Source of the DNA: Actinomycetota bacterium
GTDB taxonomy: Bacteria; Actinomycetota; Thermoleophilia; Gaiellales; Gaiellaceae
Direction: 5' to 3'
Assembly: GCA_005885565.1 (NCBI GenBank)
Contig: VAXK01000260.1
Coordinates: 1-5,559, forward strand
Length of the DNA: 5,559 nt
Below, piece by piece: positions 1 through 5,559 of this stretch (its first letter is position 1; the number at the start of each line of letters is the position of its first letter). The notes beneath the pieces are model-generated. The model made no database searches. It was not told where the DNA came from and worked only from the letters and a program-made list of their open reading frames with translations. The position numbers and the translations under genes are program-made.

Positions 1-1392
1 GGCGTCAGCCGCTTCCTGCTGCCGATCGACGCGACGAGCGTCCGCTGCGTGTCCCGACCCGCCAACGAGAACCATCATACGAGGCGCTCCCGCACCGGTA
101 GGGGCGGCGCCGGGCCGCCGCCGACGCCGCCGAATCCCGAGCGCGGCGGCCAGCGCGGCGACGAGCGCCGCCGCGATCCAGAGGCCGTCACGAAGCGACA
201 TTCCCGTGGCCGCCCCGGCATGGCTTTCGCCGCGCGCGGTCGCGTCCGCGCCGCCGGCCGCGGTCGTGTCCGCTCGATCCGGCCGGAGGTCGCGGACGAG
301 CACCCGCTGTGGAGCCTGGACGACGGCACCCTCCGGCGACGGCGTGGTCGCGGCCGCGGTTCGCGCGCGCCGCTTCTGCGTCGCCTCGGCCGGAGTCGCG
401 TGGTGCTCGACCGGCGTGACGCGCGCCCCCGGCGCCGCAGACATCCCGCTCTGTGCCAGACCGGCCGCGGTGGATACACCTGTCCTGGAGTGCCCGCCGA
501 GAGCGGTGTGAGATTCCGCGGGAAGAGCCGCAACGGCACGACCGCCTTCCGGTCCCGCCACCGGCGCCGCCGACGCGGAGTCGGAGCTCACGTCGCCCGA
601 CGGAGCCTCGGCCACAGGTGGTGCCGCGGCGGCCGGCGACGAGGGCGCCTCTTCGGCGGCCGGGACTGTCACCGGAGGCTGCTCGGCACCGGCGTCCGGA
701 CGAGCATCCGGCACCGGCGCGCCCGCCGGCTCCTGAGCCGTGGCCGGCTCTTCGCCTGCCCCGGACGACGTGTCGGCGGTACTCGAGCCTGCCTCCGTTG
801 CTCCGCTCGCATCAGTGGTCGGCGCCGGCGGCGGCTCCGCTGCGACGGGAGGCGCCGTCGCCTCGCCGCCCGAGGACTCGCTCGCCGGTTCGGCCGGTGG
901 ATCCGCCGCCGGTGCCGGCGAAACCGGCGGCGCCGCCCGCGGTGGGAGGAAGAGCAACGGATCGACGTAGCCCTGGTCGTCCGAGGCGACGCGGATGCCG
1001 AGGTAGACGTACGGCTCCGCGACGTCCGGCACGCCGCTCGGCCCCACCGTGCCGACGGTCGCCCCTTCCTCGACCGTCGTTCCACGAAGCACAAGGATCG
1101 AGCCGAGGTGGACGAGCGTGACCGCATATCCGGTTGGGGTCTGGATCGTCACGGTCTTGCCACCGTTCGGCACGGTCCCCGCGAACGAGACGACCCCTCC
1201 GGCGGCGGCGACGACCGGCGTTCCGCTCGGCGCGCCGATGTCGATCCCGCGGTGCTGGCCGGCCGCGTACGGGTCGCTTCCGAAGGAGAACGGCCGCAGG
1301 ACAGGGCCGTCGACCGGCCACGTCCAGGCCGACGCCACCGAGGGAAGGGCGAGAACAAGGAGCGCACTGAGCGCGACGAGCCGGACGCGCAT
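1..1392 (-). CDS. Exported M23-fold (LytM-like) protein with degenerate active site, C-terminal membrane anchor; partial
   Basis: This frame is open from the ATG at 1392 to the left edge (464 codons, no stop), so the C-terminus is missing. Residues 1-22 form a clear signal peptide (basic start, Leu/Val/Ala core, cleavage site ASA before Trp23). Residues about 24-150 read as an M23/LytM fold: QHRGIDIGAPSGTPV (46-60) carries the zinc ligands His47 and Asp51, VHLGSIL follows at 94-100, and EEGATVGTVGPSG at 108-120. The family's closing HxH motif should lie at 128-130 but is Tyr-Val-Tyr (PYVYLGI). A Pro/Ala/Glu/Ser-rich low-complexity linker covers about 152-400. A hydrophobic segment at about 402-420 is followed by six arginines and a short basic tail, which suggests a type I membrane anchor with the M23 domain outside. 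Known M23 enzymes cut peptidoglycan cross-bridges and need both HxH histidines, so I infer a non-catalytic binding or regulatory role. The start is supported by GGAGG five bases upstream and by the signal peptide. Confidence 0.85.
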   Translation of the reverse strand, partial: MRVRLVALSALLVLALPSVASAWTWPVDGPVLRPFSFGSDPYAAGQHRGIDIGAPSGTPVVAAAGGVVSFAGTVPNGGKTVTIQTPTGYAVTLVHLGSILVLRGTTVEEGATVGTVGPSGVPDVAEPYVYLGIRVASDDQGYVDPLLFLPPRAAPPVSPAPAADPPAEPASESSGGEATAPPVAAEPPPAPTTDASGATEAGSSTADTSSGAGEEPATAQEPAGAPVPDARPDAGAEQPPVTVPAAEEAPSSPAAAAPPVAEAPSGDVSSDSASAAPVAGPEGGRAVAALPAESHTALGGHSRTGVSTAAGLAQSGMSAAPGARVTPVEHHATPAEATQKRRARTAAATTPSPEGAVVQAPQRVLVRDLRPDRADTTAAGGADATARGESHAGAATGMSLRDGLWIAAALVAALAAALGIRRRRRRPGAAPTGAGAPRMMVLVGGSGHAADARRVDRQQEAADA

Positions 1393-1397
1393 GACTA

Positions 1398-1402
1398 CCT
1401 CC
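1398..1402 (-). promoter_or_regulatory. Ribosome binding site of the M23-fold gene
   Basis: The minus strand reads GGAGG with a five-base spacer before the ATG at 1392. It fixes that start and is the only strong Shine-Dalgarno sequence in the window. Confidence 0.85.
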
Positions 1403-1431
1403 GTGTTGTCAGAGTTGTGAACGAGCAGACG

Positions 1432-1460
1432 AAGGTAGCGGCGCGGTCGGACGTTGTCAA
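1432..1460 (-). promoter_or_regulatory. Sigma-70-type promoter for the M23-fold gene
   Basis: On the minus strand a perfect -35 TTGACA (1460-1455) is followed by a 17-base spacer and TACCTT (1437-1432), a weak -10 that keeps the TA...T positions. Transcription would start near 1425, giving a leader of about 33 bases that contains GGAGG. The -35 box lies seven bases beyond the rsmI stop, so the M23 gene probably has its own transcript as well as any read-through from rsmI. The perfect -35 and ideal spacing are seen directly; activity is inferred. Confidence 0.65.
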
Positions 1461-1466
1461 GTGTGG

Positions 1467-2276
1467 CTACAGGGACGAGTCGTACAGCCGGCGGCGGGAG
1501 ACGTCGGTGAGGCCGCTCACGAGCTCGGCGGCGCGGCGGCGCGGGAGGCCTGCCTCCACGAGCTCCCGGACGGCGGCCGTCGCGCGAGCCTCGTCGTCCG
1601 GCACGGCCGGCGCCGCGACGGCGCCCAGCACAAGGGTGATCTCGCCCTTCGGCGGGTCGCGCAGCCGCTCGGCGAGCTCGGCCGCGCTCCCGCGGACGAC
1701 CTCTTCGAAGCGCTTCGTGAGCTCGCGGCAGACGGCGACCGGGCGCGCGGGCTGCACGGCGGCGAGTGAGCGGAGGGTCGCGGGCAGGCGATTCGGCGAC
1801 TCGAAGGCGACCGTCGGATGCGGCCACGCCGCGAGCTCCTCCCACAGCGCCGCCAGCGCCCGCCCTCGACGCGGGAGGTAGCCCAGGAACTGGTACCGAT
1901 CACCGACGAGGCCGCTCGCTACGAGAGCTGTCTCCACCGCGGACGGGCCCGGAAGGACCGTGACCGTCACGCCCTCGTCCAGGGCCGCGCGCACGAGACG
2001 CGCTCCCGGGTCGCTGATCGCGGGCAGCCCGGCGTCGCTCAGGAGCGCGATCCGCTCACCGGCCCGCAGCCGCGGGAGCATCTCGGCCGTTCGCGCCGCC
2101 TCGTTGTGCTCGTGGTACGAGACGAGACGCGCCCGAATGCCGTGGCGGCGCAGGAGGATCTGAGTGCGGCGCGTGTCCTCGCAGAGCACGACGTCCGCCT
2201 CGCCGAGCTCGCGGAGGACGCGAAGCGTGACGTCCTCGAGGTTGCCGATCGGCGTCGCGCAGACGGCGAGCGTCAC
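1467..2276 (-). CDS. rsmI: RsmI, 16S rRNA (cytidine1402-2'-O)-methyltransferase
   Basis: The predicted protein of 269 residues matches the usual RsmI length. It transfers a methyl group from S-adenosylmethionine to the 2'-OH of C1402 in the decoding centre of 16S rRNA. Family motifs appear in order: ATPIGN (7-12), CEDTRRT (32-38), SYHEHNE (53-59), SDAGLPAISDPG (80-91), LPGPSA (108-113), then FLGYLPR, FESPNRL, CRELTKRFEEVVRG and KGEITLVLG towards the C-terminus. These are the SAM-pocket and fold motifs of the tetrapyrrole methylase (TP_methylase) superfamily in its RsmI branch. The GTG at 2276 is chosen because the family's N-terminal strand begins right there; the frame stays open to 2849, but that extension is Arg-rich antihomology to nothing and lies over the ROK gene in another frame. 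The start overlaps the upstream kinase stop as GTGA, and there is no good Shine-Dalgarno, so translation is probably coupled. The cytoplasmic product is complete and no motif is damaged. Confidence 0.96.
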   Translation of the reverse strand: MTLAVCATPIGNLEDVTLRVLRELGEADVVLCEDTRRTQILLRRHGIRARLVSYHEHNEAARTAEMLPRLRAGERIALLSDAGLPAISDPGARLVRAALDEGVTVTVLPGPSAVETALVASGLVGDRYQFLGYLPRRGRALAALWEELAAWPHPTVAFESPNRLPATLRSLAAVQPARPVAVCRELTKRFEEVVRGSAAELAERLRDPPKGEITLVLGAVAAPAVPDDEARATAAVRELVEAGLPRRRAAELVSGLTDVSRRRLYDSSL

Positions 2277-3193
2277 GCCGCGCCGGCGCCGTCGAGCGCC
2301 TCGAAGGCGACGAGCCCGGCGCCGACGAGGCCGGCCGCGGTTCCGAGCTCGGCGCGCACGATCCGCACGAGCTCCCGCGCGGGGGAGAGCGCTTCGCGCG
2401 CGACGAGCTCCCGCGCCGGCTCGAGGAGGAAGTCGCCCGCCGCCGAGAACCCGCCGCCGACCACCACGAGCTCGGGGTTGAAGATGTTCACGAGGCTTGC
2501 GATCCCGGCCCCTAGGCGGCGGCCGAGCTCGGCCAGGAGCGCGACGGCCGCGGTATCGCCCTCGTGCGCGAGCCGGACGAGGCGATGGGCGTCGACCGCG
2601 GGCCCGAACTGCTCCCGCGCAGCCAGCGTGGCAGCGTGACCCGAGGCCAGCGCCTCGAGATGCCCGCGCCCGGTGCACGCGCCCTGGCAGGGCGGGCCGT
2701 CGAGGTCGATGACCATGTGCCCGAGCTCGGCGCCCGCGCCGATCGCGCCCCGGTAGGGCTTGCCGTCCAGGATCAGCCCGCCGCCGACGCCCGTGCCCAG
2801 CGTGAGCATGACCATGTGCATCGTTCCGCGGCCTGCGCCGTGGGCCCATTCGGCCAGCGTGGCGGCGTTCGCGTCGTTGTCGATCCCGACGGGGAGGCCG
2901 AAGCGCTCCCGCATCCAGGCGCGGAGGTCGAGGTCGGCGAGCGGGATGTTCACCGAGGTGACGGCCTTCCCGCTCCGCTGGTCGATCGTGGACGGGATCC
3001 CGAACCCGATCGCGGCCACGTCCTCTTCGAGCACGTCCTCGACCGCGCTCGCGAGGCCGCGGAGCAGCTCGTCCTGCGACTCGAGCGGCGTCGGCAGCTC
3101 GCGGCGGCGCTCTACCGTTCCGTCCCGATCGACGACACCGGCGAGGATCTTCGTGCCGCCGAGGTCGACGCCGATCACGCGCTGGGGAGCCAC
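2273..3193 (-). CDS. ROK-family sugar kinase (glucokinase-like)
   Basis: The protein has 306 residues, normal for ROK kinases, which phosphorylate glucose or a related hexose or amino sugar with ATP in the cytoplasm. The ATP phosphate loop DLGGTK is at 10-15, the catalytic Asp107 lies in IDNDANA (104-110), and a glycine-rich phosphate segment TLGTGVGGG is at 131-139. The ROK signature begins at GAGAELGHM (152-160), with His159 as the expected zinc ligand. The usual C-x-C-G-x-x-G-C-x-E motif is changed here: Cys169 and Cys173 are present, but the last Cys position is His178 (GRGHLE). VVVGGGFS (243-250) is the typical C-terminal ATP-side motif. There is no DNA-binding helix-turn-helix at the N-terminus, so it is a kinase rather than a NagC-type repressor. 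The exact sugar cannot be read from the sequence; glucokinase is the default. The start is GTG at 3193 without a clear Shine-Dalgarno; a second GTG at codon 6 is possible but would cut close to the first strand. It leads the unit with rsmI. Confidence 0.92.
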   Translation of the reverse strand: MAPQRVIGVDLGGTKILAGVVDRDGTVERRRELPTPLESQDELLRGLASAVEDVLEEDVAAIGFGIPSTIDQRSGKAVTSVNIPLADLDLRAWMRERFGLPVGIDNDANAATLAEWAHGAGRGTMHMVMLTLGTGVGGGLILDGKPYRGAIGAGAELGHMVIDLDGPPCQGACTGRGHLEALASGHAATLAAREQFGPAVDAHRLVRLAHEGDTAAVALLAELGRRLGAGIASLVNIFNPELVVVGGGFSAAGDFLLEPARELVAREALSPARELVRIVRAELGTAAGLVGAGLVAFEALDGAGAA

Positions 3194-3203
3194 GGGCCGC
3201 GGC

Positions 3204-3210
3204 TACGATA
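3204..3210. promoter_or_regulatory. Possible overlapping divergent -10 elements
   Basis: The 26 bases between the ROK start (GTG, 3193) and the LCP start (ATG, 3220) contain TACGATA. Read forward, TACGAT (3204-3209) is a -10-like hexamer that would place transcription start about four bases before the LCP ATG. Read on the minus strand, TATCGT (3210-3205) would place it about five bases before the ROK GTG. No -35 box resembling TTGACA is seen for either, and neither gene has a Shine-Dalgarno sequence. Leaderless or near-leaderless transcripts would fit, but this is inference from one short motif. Confidence 0.3.
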
Positions 3211-3219
3211 CTCCGCCGG

Positions 3220-4419
3220 ATGGCGCGCGAAGAGAAGCCGTACCGCGTCTACCGCGGCGGTCGGGTGCGCGGGGGGGTGCCGCTCCGCACGAAGCCGGCC
3301 CCGCGCGACGGCACCGACGGCGGGGACGGCCGCAGCCGCTACCGCGGCCCCTCGAAGCCGGCCCGCGAGCGCAAGCGCTGGGGCTGGGGCCGCCGGATCG
3401 GCGTCGGCCTGGCGGCGCTCGTCGTCCTCCTCGTCGTCTGGTCGGTGGCCGGCTACCTCTCGTTCTCCGGCGGCGTGAGCGACGCGAACAAGCGCGTCCG
3501 CCCGGCGACGAAGGCGGCGCTCGACTCTCAGAACGGCCTCCTGCTCTCACACGCGACCGACATCCTGCTGCTCGGCACCGACCACTCGAACTCGAACGCG
3601 CGAGCGAGCGACCGGCACTCGGACTCGATCATGCTCGTCCGCACCGACCCGAGCCACCACCGGATCGTCTACCTCTCGATCCCGCGCGACCTGCGCGTGC
3701 CGATTCCCGGCCACGGCGACAGCAAGATCAACGCCGCCTTCCAGATCGGCGGGCCCGCGCTCGCCATCCGGACGATCCGCCACTTCACCGGCCTGCCGGT
3801 GAACCACGTCGTCACCGTCGACTTCGGGAGCTTCAAGCAGCTGATCGACGACGTCGGCGGAGTCGAAATCACTGTGCCGGAGAACATCCTCTCGAACCGC
3901 TTCGACTGTCCGTACGCGAGCCAGGCACGCTGCAACCGCTGGCCCGGCTGGCGCTTCCACAAGGGGACGCAGCACATGAACGGCCAGCGCGCGCTCATCT
4001 ACTCCCGGATCCGGGAGAACCGCCTGAACCCGTCCGAGAGCGACGTGACGCGGGCCGAGCGGCAGCAGCGCGTCGTGCAGGCGACGCTGCACAAGCTGTC
4101 GTCGTTCTCGACGTTCCTGTCCGCGCCGTTCAAGGCCGGGAAGTACATGCGGCCGCTCTCGACCGACCTCTCGGCCTGGCAGCTCGTCCAGCTCGGCTGG
4201 GTCTACAAGCGGGCATCCGCGAGCCGCGCGTACCACTGCCGGCTCGGCGGGAGCGCCTCGTCGATCGGCGGCCAGTCGGTGATCGTGCCGACGCAGGAGA
4301 ACATCGCCGTCGTCCACATGGTCAAGGGCGACTCGGCGCCGCAGCCGCCCCCGCCGGGATCGGGGCCCTACGGGCCGGGCTGCGTGATCGGCGACAGCTC
4401 GATCGGCTCGGGCCGCTAA
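3220..4419 (+). CDS. LytR-CpsA-Psr (LCP) family cell-wall glycopolymer ligase
   Basis: The protein has 399 residues. A basic cytoplasmic tail (1-59) precedes one membrane helix (about 60-82), and the rest lies outside the cell. The LCP domain covers about 113-292: DILLLGTDH (114-122), the Arg/Asp site RHSDSIMLVRTD (132-143), SIPRDLRV (153-160), SKINAAF (168-174), a central VTVDFGSFKQLIDDVGGVEI (198-217), and the late motif MNGQRALIYSRIR (253-265), then RAERQQR (278-284). These Arg and Asp residues bind the polyprenyl pyrophosphate and metal in characterised LCP enzymes, which move teichoic acid, arabinogalactan or capsule-type polymers onto peptidoglycan. Cys230, Cys238, Cys340 and Cys388 are all extracellular and could form disulfides. 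The C-terminus has a Pro-rich stretch (PQPPPPG, 375-380). There is no LytR_C domain. The start ATG directly follows a possible -10, without Shine-Dalgarno. The stop overlaps that of the convergent FmdB gene. The polymer attached is unknown. Confidence 0.94.
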   Translation: MAREEKPYRVYRGGRVRGGVPLRTKPAPRDGTDGGDGRSRYRGPSKPARERKRWGWGRRIGVGLAALVVLLVVWSVAGYLSFSGGVSDANKRVRPATKAALDSQNGLLLSHATDILLLGTDHSNSNARASDRHSDSIMLVRTDPSHHRIVYLSIPRDLRVPIPGHGDSKINAAFQIGGPALAIRTIRHFTGLPVNHVVTVDFGSFKQLIDDVGGVEITVPENILSNRFDCPYASQARCNRWPGWRFHKGTQHMNGQRALIYSRIRENRLNPSESDVTRAERQQRVVQATLHKLSSFSTFLSAPFKAGKYMRPLSTDLSAWQLVQLGWVYKRASASRAYHCRLGGSASSIGGQSVIVPTQENIAVVHMVKGDSAPQPPPPGSGPYGPGCVIGDSSIGSGR

Positions 4420-4697
4420 GTCGCGTCCGCGGCCTTCTCCTTCTTCGGCTCGCTCGTGCCGGTCTCTGTCTTCGCCGGCTCCGCCCCGTCCTTCGAGCCG
4501 TCCTCTCGCTTGCGGCCGCCGCGGCCGTAGTCGGTCGAGTAGAACCCGGAGCCTTTGAAGTGGACCGCGACGGGATACAGCACCCGCTCGACCGGGCCCT
4601 CGCCGCAGATCTCACACGCCGCCGGAGGCGGATCGCTCATGCGCTGGAACAGCTCGAAAACGTGGCCTTGCGGGCATTTGTACTCGTAGATCGGCAC
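4416..4697 (-). CDS. FmdB-family small zinc-ribbon protein
   Basis: The 93-residue protein opens with MPIYEYKC, the standard start of the FmdB/CxxC_CXXC_SSSS family. The first metal half-site is CPQGH (8-12), with Cys8 and His12 but not the usual second Cys; the second is CEIC (28-31). After these, VAVHFKGSGFYSTDYG (43-58) matches the conserved family end. The last 35 residues are a Lys/Glu/Ala/Gly-rich, probably disordered tail. Family members are annotated as putative regulators after FmdB of methylotrophs, but their function in most bacteria is not known, so I assign none. The start is GTG at 4697, placed by the MPIYEY motif; no Shine-Dalgarno is visible. The stop TAG (4418-4416) overlaps the LCP stop TAA (4417-4419) on the other strand. 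The gene is divergent from the downstream glycosyltransferase. Confidence 0.88.
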   Translation of the reverse strand: MPIYEYKCPQGHVFELFQRMSDPPPAACEICGEGPVERVLYPVAVHFKGSGFYSTDYGRGGRKREDGSKDGAEPAKTETGTSEPKKEKAADAT

Positions 4698-4706
4698 GGC
4701 CGGACA

Positions 4707-4737
4707 AGGCTAGCAGCGGCATCCGAGGTGTTAGCGT
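4707..4737. promoter_or_regulatory. Possible divergent -10 elements between the FmdB gene and the GT-C gene
   Basis: The 57-base gap 4698-4754 must hold the start signals of two divergent genes. TAGCCT on the minus strand (4712-4707) would start a transcript just upstream of the GTG at 4697. TAGCGT on the plus strand (4732-4737) would start one about ten bases before the ATG at 4755. Both keep only the TA...T positions, and no convincing -35 box accompanies either, so this is a weak call. Confidence 0.22.
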
Positions 4738-4754
4738 GACCGGCCCGCCTGACC

Positions 4755-5559
4755 ATGACCGAAACGATCTCCCCCACTCGCCGCCCGCCGCAGACTTCAG
4801 ACCAGCCGCGACCCCAGGTCGCGGCCCGCCCGTTTCCGGCCGACCTCTCCGCGCGCGCCTACGCGGCCGGTATCGCCCTCTGCTCGGCCGCCGTCGCGAC
4901 GTTCGTGCTCGTTCAGGTGCACGCGTGGCCGCCGCACGAGGACGAGACGCTCGCGCTCTTCACCGGGCGGCACTCCTTCGGCGACGTGCTGCGGATCGTG
5001 CTCGGCCGCCGGGGCGGCGCGCCGCTCCACTTCGTGCTCGCCTTCCTCGTCGCGCACGTGGGCGGCGGGCTGACCGCGCTTCGGCTCTTCTCGGCGCTCT
5101 TCGCCGTCGCCAGCGTCCCTGTCGTCGGGGCGCTCGGGACGCGCCTGGGCGGGCGAGCCACGGGACTCGGCGCGGCGGCGCTCGCCTCCGGGAGCTGGGC
5201 GCTCCTCTTCCACGGCGTCTACGGCCGGATGTACAGCCTCTTCCTCTTCACGAGCGCGCTCTCGTACCTGCTGCTCGAACGCGCGCTCGAAGGCGGCGGG
5301 CGCCGTTGGGCCTGGTGGGCGCTTGCCGTCCTGGCGACGATCGCGACCCACCCGTACGGCGCGCTCGTCCTCGCCTCGCAGGGGCTCTACGTCCTGCTCC
5401 GACGTGTCCGGCTCCGCGAGGCGGTCGTCGCCTTCGCCGCCGTCCTCGTCGCAGGAATCCCGTTCTGGCGGACCGACTTCGTGCTCGCAGGCCGCTTCGA
5501 CGTCGGCGTCGGGGGCGGCGGCGGCAAGCTGGGCGGGCCGATCCCCGTGTTGAAGTACC
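4755..5559 (+). CDS. Polytopic GT-C glycosyltransferase (PMT/ArnT/GT39-83-like), partial
   Basis: The frame runs from the ATG at 4755 to the right edge (268 codons, no stop), so the C-terminal half is missing. A polar cytoplasmic N-terminus (1-35) precedes about seven hydrophobic helices, near 36-56, 91-105, 107-127, 135-153, 159-176, 185-205 and 222-237. The first extracytoplasmic loop contains PPHEDETLAL (59-68), with the acidic Glu62-Asp63-Glu64 cluster typical of the GT-C catalytic loop. GAPLHFVL (88-95) follows where relatives have a P-P-L-like motif, and GRMYSLF (157-163) matches the family's R-x-Y helix start. Such enzymes use polyprenyl-phosphate sugars to glycosylate proteins, lipids or wall polymers on the outer face of the membrane. 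Donor and acceptor cannot be read from this part. An in-frame TGA at 4737-4739 rules out an earlier start, and no Shine-Dalgarno is visible. A glycine-rich segment (251-261) lies at the end of the visible part. A sugar transferase beside an LCP ligase fits an envelope role. Confidence 0.82.
   Translation, partial: MTETISPTRRPPQTSDQPRPQVAARPFPADLSARAYAAGIALCSAAVATFVLVQVHAWPPHEDETLALFTGRHSFGDVLRIVLGRRGGAPLHFVLAFLVAHVGGGLTALRLFSALFAVASVPVVGALGTRLGGRATGLGAAALASGSWALLFHGVYGRMYSLFLFTSALSYLLLERALEGGGRRWAWWALAVLATIATHPYGALVLASQGLYVLLRRVRLREAVVAFAAVLVAGIPFWRTDFVLAGRFDVGVGGGGGKLGGPIPVLKY

Noticed and set aside
49..1881. 610-codon plus-strand open frame opposite the M23 gene and rsmI
   Set aside because: Extremely Arg-rich with no recognisable motif and no ribosome binding site; it crosses two well-supported minus-strand genes and is a GC-bias shadow.
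3271..3277. Run of seven G in the N-terminal part of the LCP gene, possible phase-variable tract
   Set aside because: Short for slippage in a GC-rich genome, the frame is intact, and it falls in ordinary Gly/Val codons of the cytoplasmic tail.
3547..4317. 256-codon minus-strand open frame inside the LCP gene
   Set aside because: Exactly antisense to the conserved LCP domain, rich in Val/Arg/Asp, with no family motif.
4411..4440. Rho-independent terminator at the LCP/FmdB gene junction
   Set aside because: The stem is only six pairs with a 12-base loop and no T tract follows on either strand, so it is listed only as an observation.
2760..4739. 659-codon plus-strand open frame over the ROK and LCP genes
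   Set aside because: It is in another frame from the LCP gene, has low-complexity Arg/Pro/Ala composition and spans genes on both strands; a shadow of high GC content.
4797..5351. 184-codon minus-strand open frame rich in Glu and Arg
   Set aside because: Antisense to the hydrophobic helices of the GT-C protein; its charge pattern is the mirror of Leu/Ala/Val codons.
1..5559. CRISPR array, tRNA, insertion sequence or phage-like element
   Set aside because: No spaced repeats, tRNA-like fold, terminal inverted repeats or transposase/integrase motifs seen; all gaps between genes are under 80 bases.

Overview
The window is compact, very GC-rich bacterial chromosome. Codons are strongly biased to G/C at the third position, several genes start with GTG, and the genes are almost back to back. 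A LytR-CpsA-Psr (LCP) envelope protein, an FmdB-type zinc ribbon and this codon style suggest a high-GC Gram-positive, probably Actinobacteriota. A Thermoleophilia-like lineage is my guess from protein style, not shown by the sequence. I see no mobile element, tRNA, rRNA, CRISPR array or phage gene.

Layout. (1) 1-1392, minus strand: N-terminal part of an exported M23-fold protein whose metal-binding HxH motif is replaced by Tyr-Val-Tyr, followed by a long Pro/Ala-rich linker, a membrane segment and a basic tail. The gene runs off the left edge. It has its own promoter (perfect TTGACA) and a strong ribosome binding site in the 74-base gap 1393-1466. (2) 1467-3193, minus strand: a two-gene unit, a ROK-family sugar kinase followed by rsmI (16S rRNA C1402 2'-O-methyltransferase), joined by a GTGA stop/start overlap. 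(3) 3220-4419, plus strand: an LCP-family ligase, divergent from the ROK kinase across only 26 bases. (4) 4416-4697, minus strand: a small FmdB-type zinc-ribbon protein whose stop codon overlaps that of the LCP gene tail to tail. (5) 4755 to the right edge, plus strand: N-terminal part of a polytopic GT-C glycosyltransferase, divergent from the FmdB gene across 57 bases.

The shared theme is mostly envelope plus housekeeping. The LCP protein would attach glycopolymers to peptidoglycan, the GT-C enzyme would transfer sugars from a lipid carrier outside the membrane, and the M23-fold protein sits outside the membrane near peptidoglycan. RsmI and the ROK kinase are housekeeping or metabolic. No link between these genes beyond proximity is shown. 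There is no gap above 300 bases without a gene, and I found no convincing undescribed multi-gene system. The best second-look item is the catalytically degenerate, membrane-anchored M23 protein; next are the two short divergent start regions lacking Shine-Dalgarno sequences.
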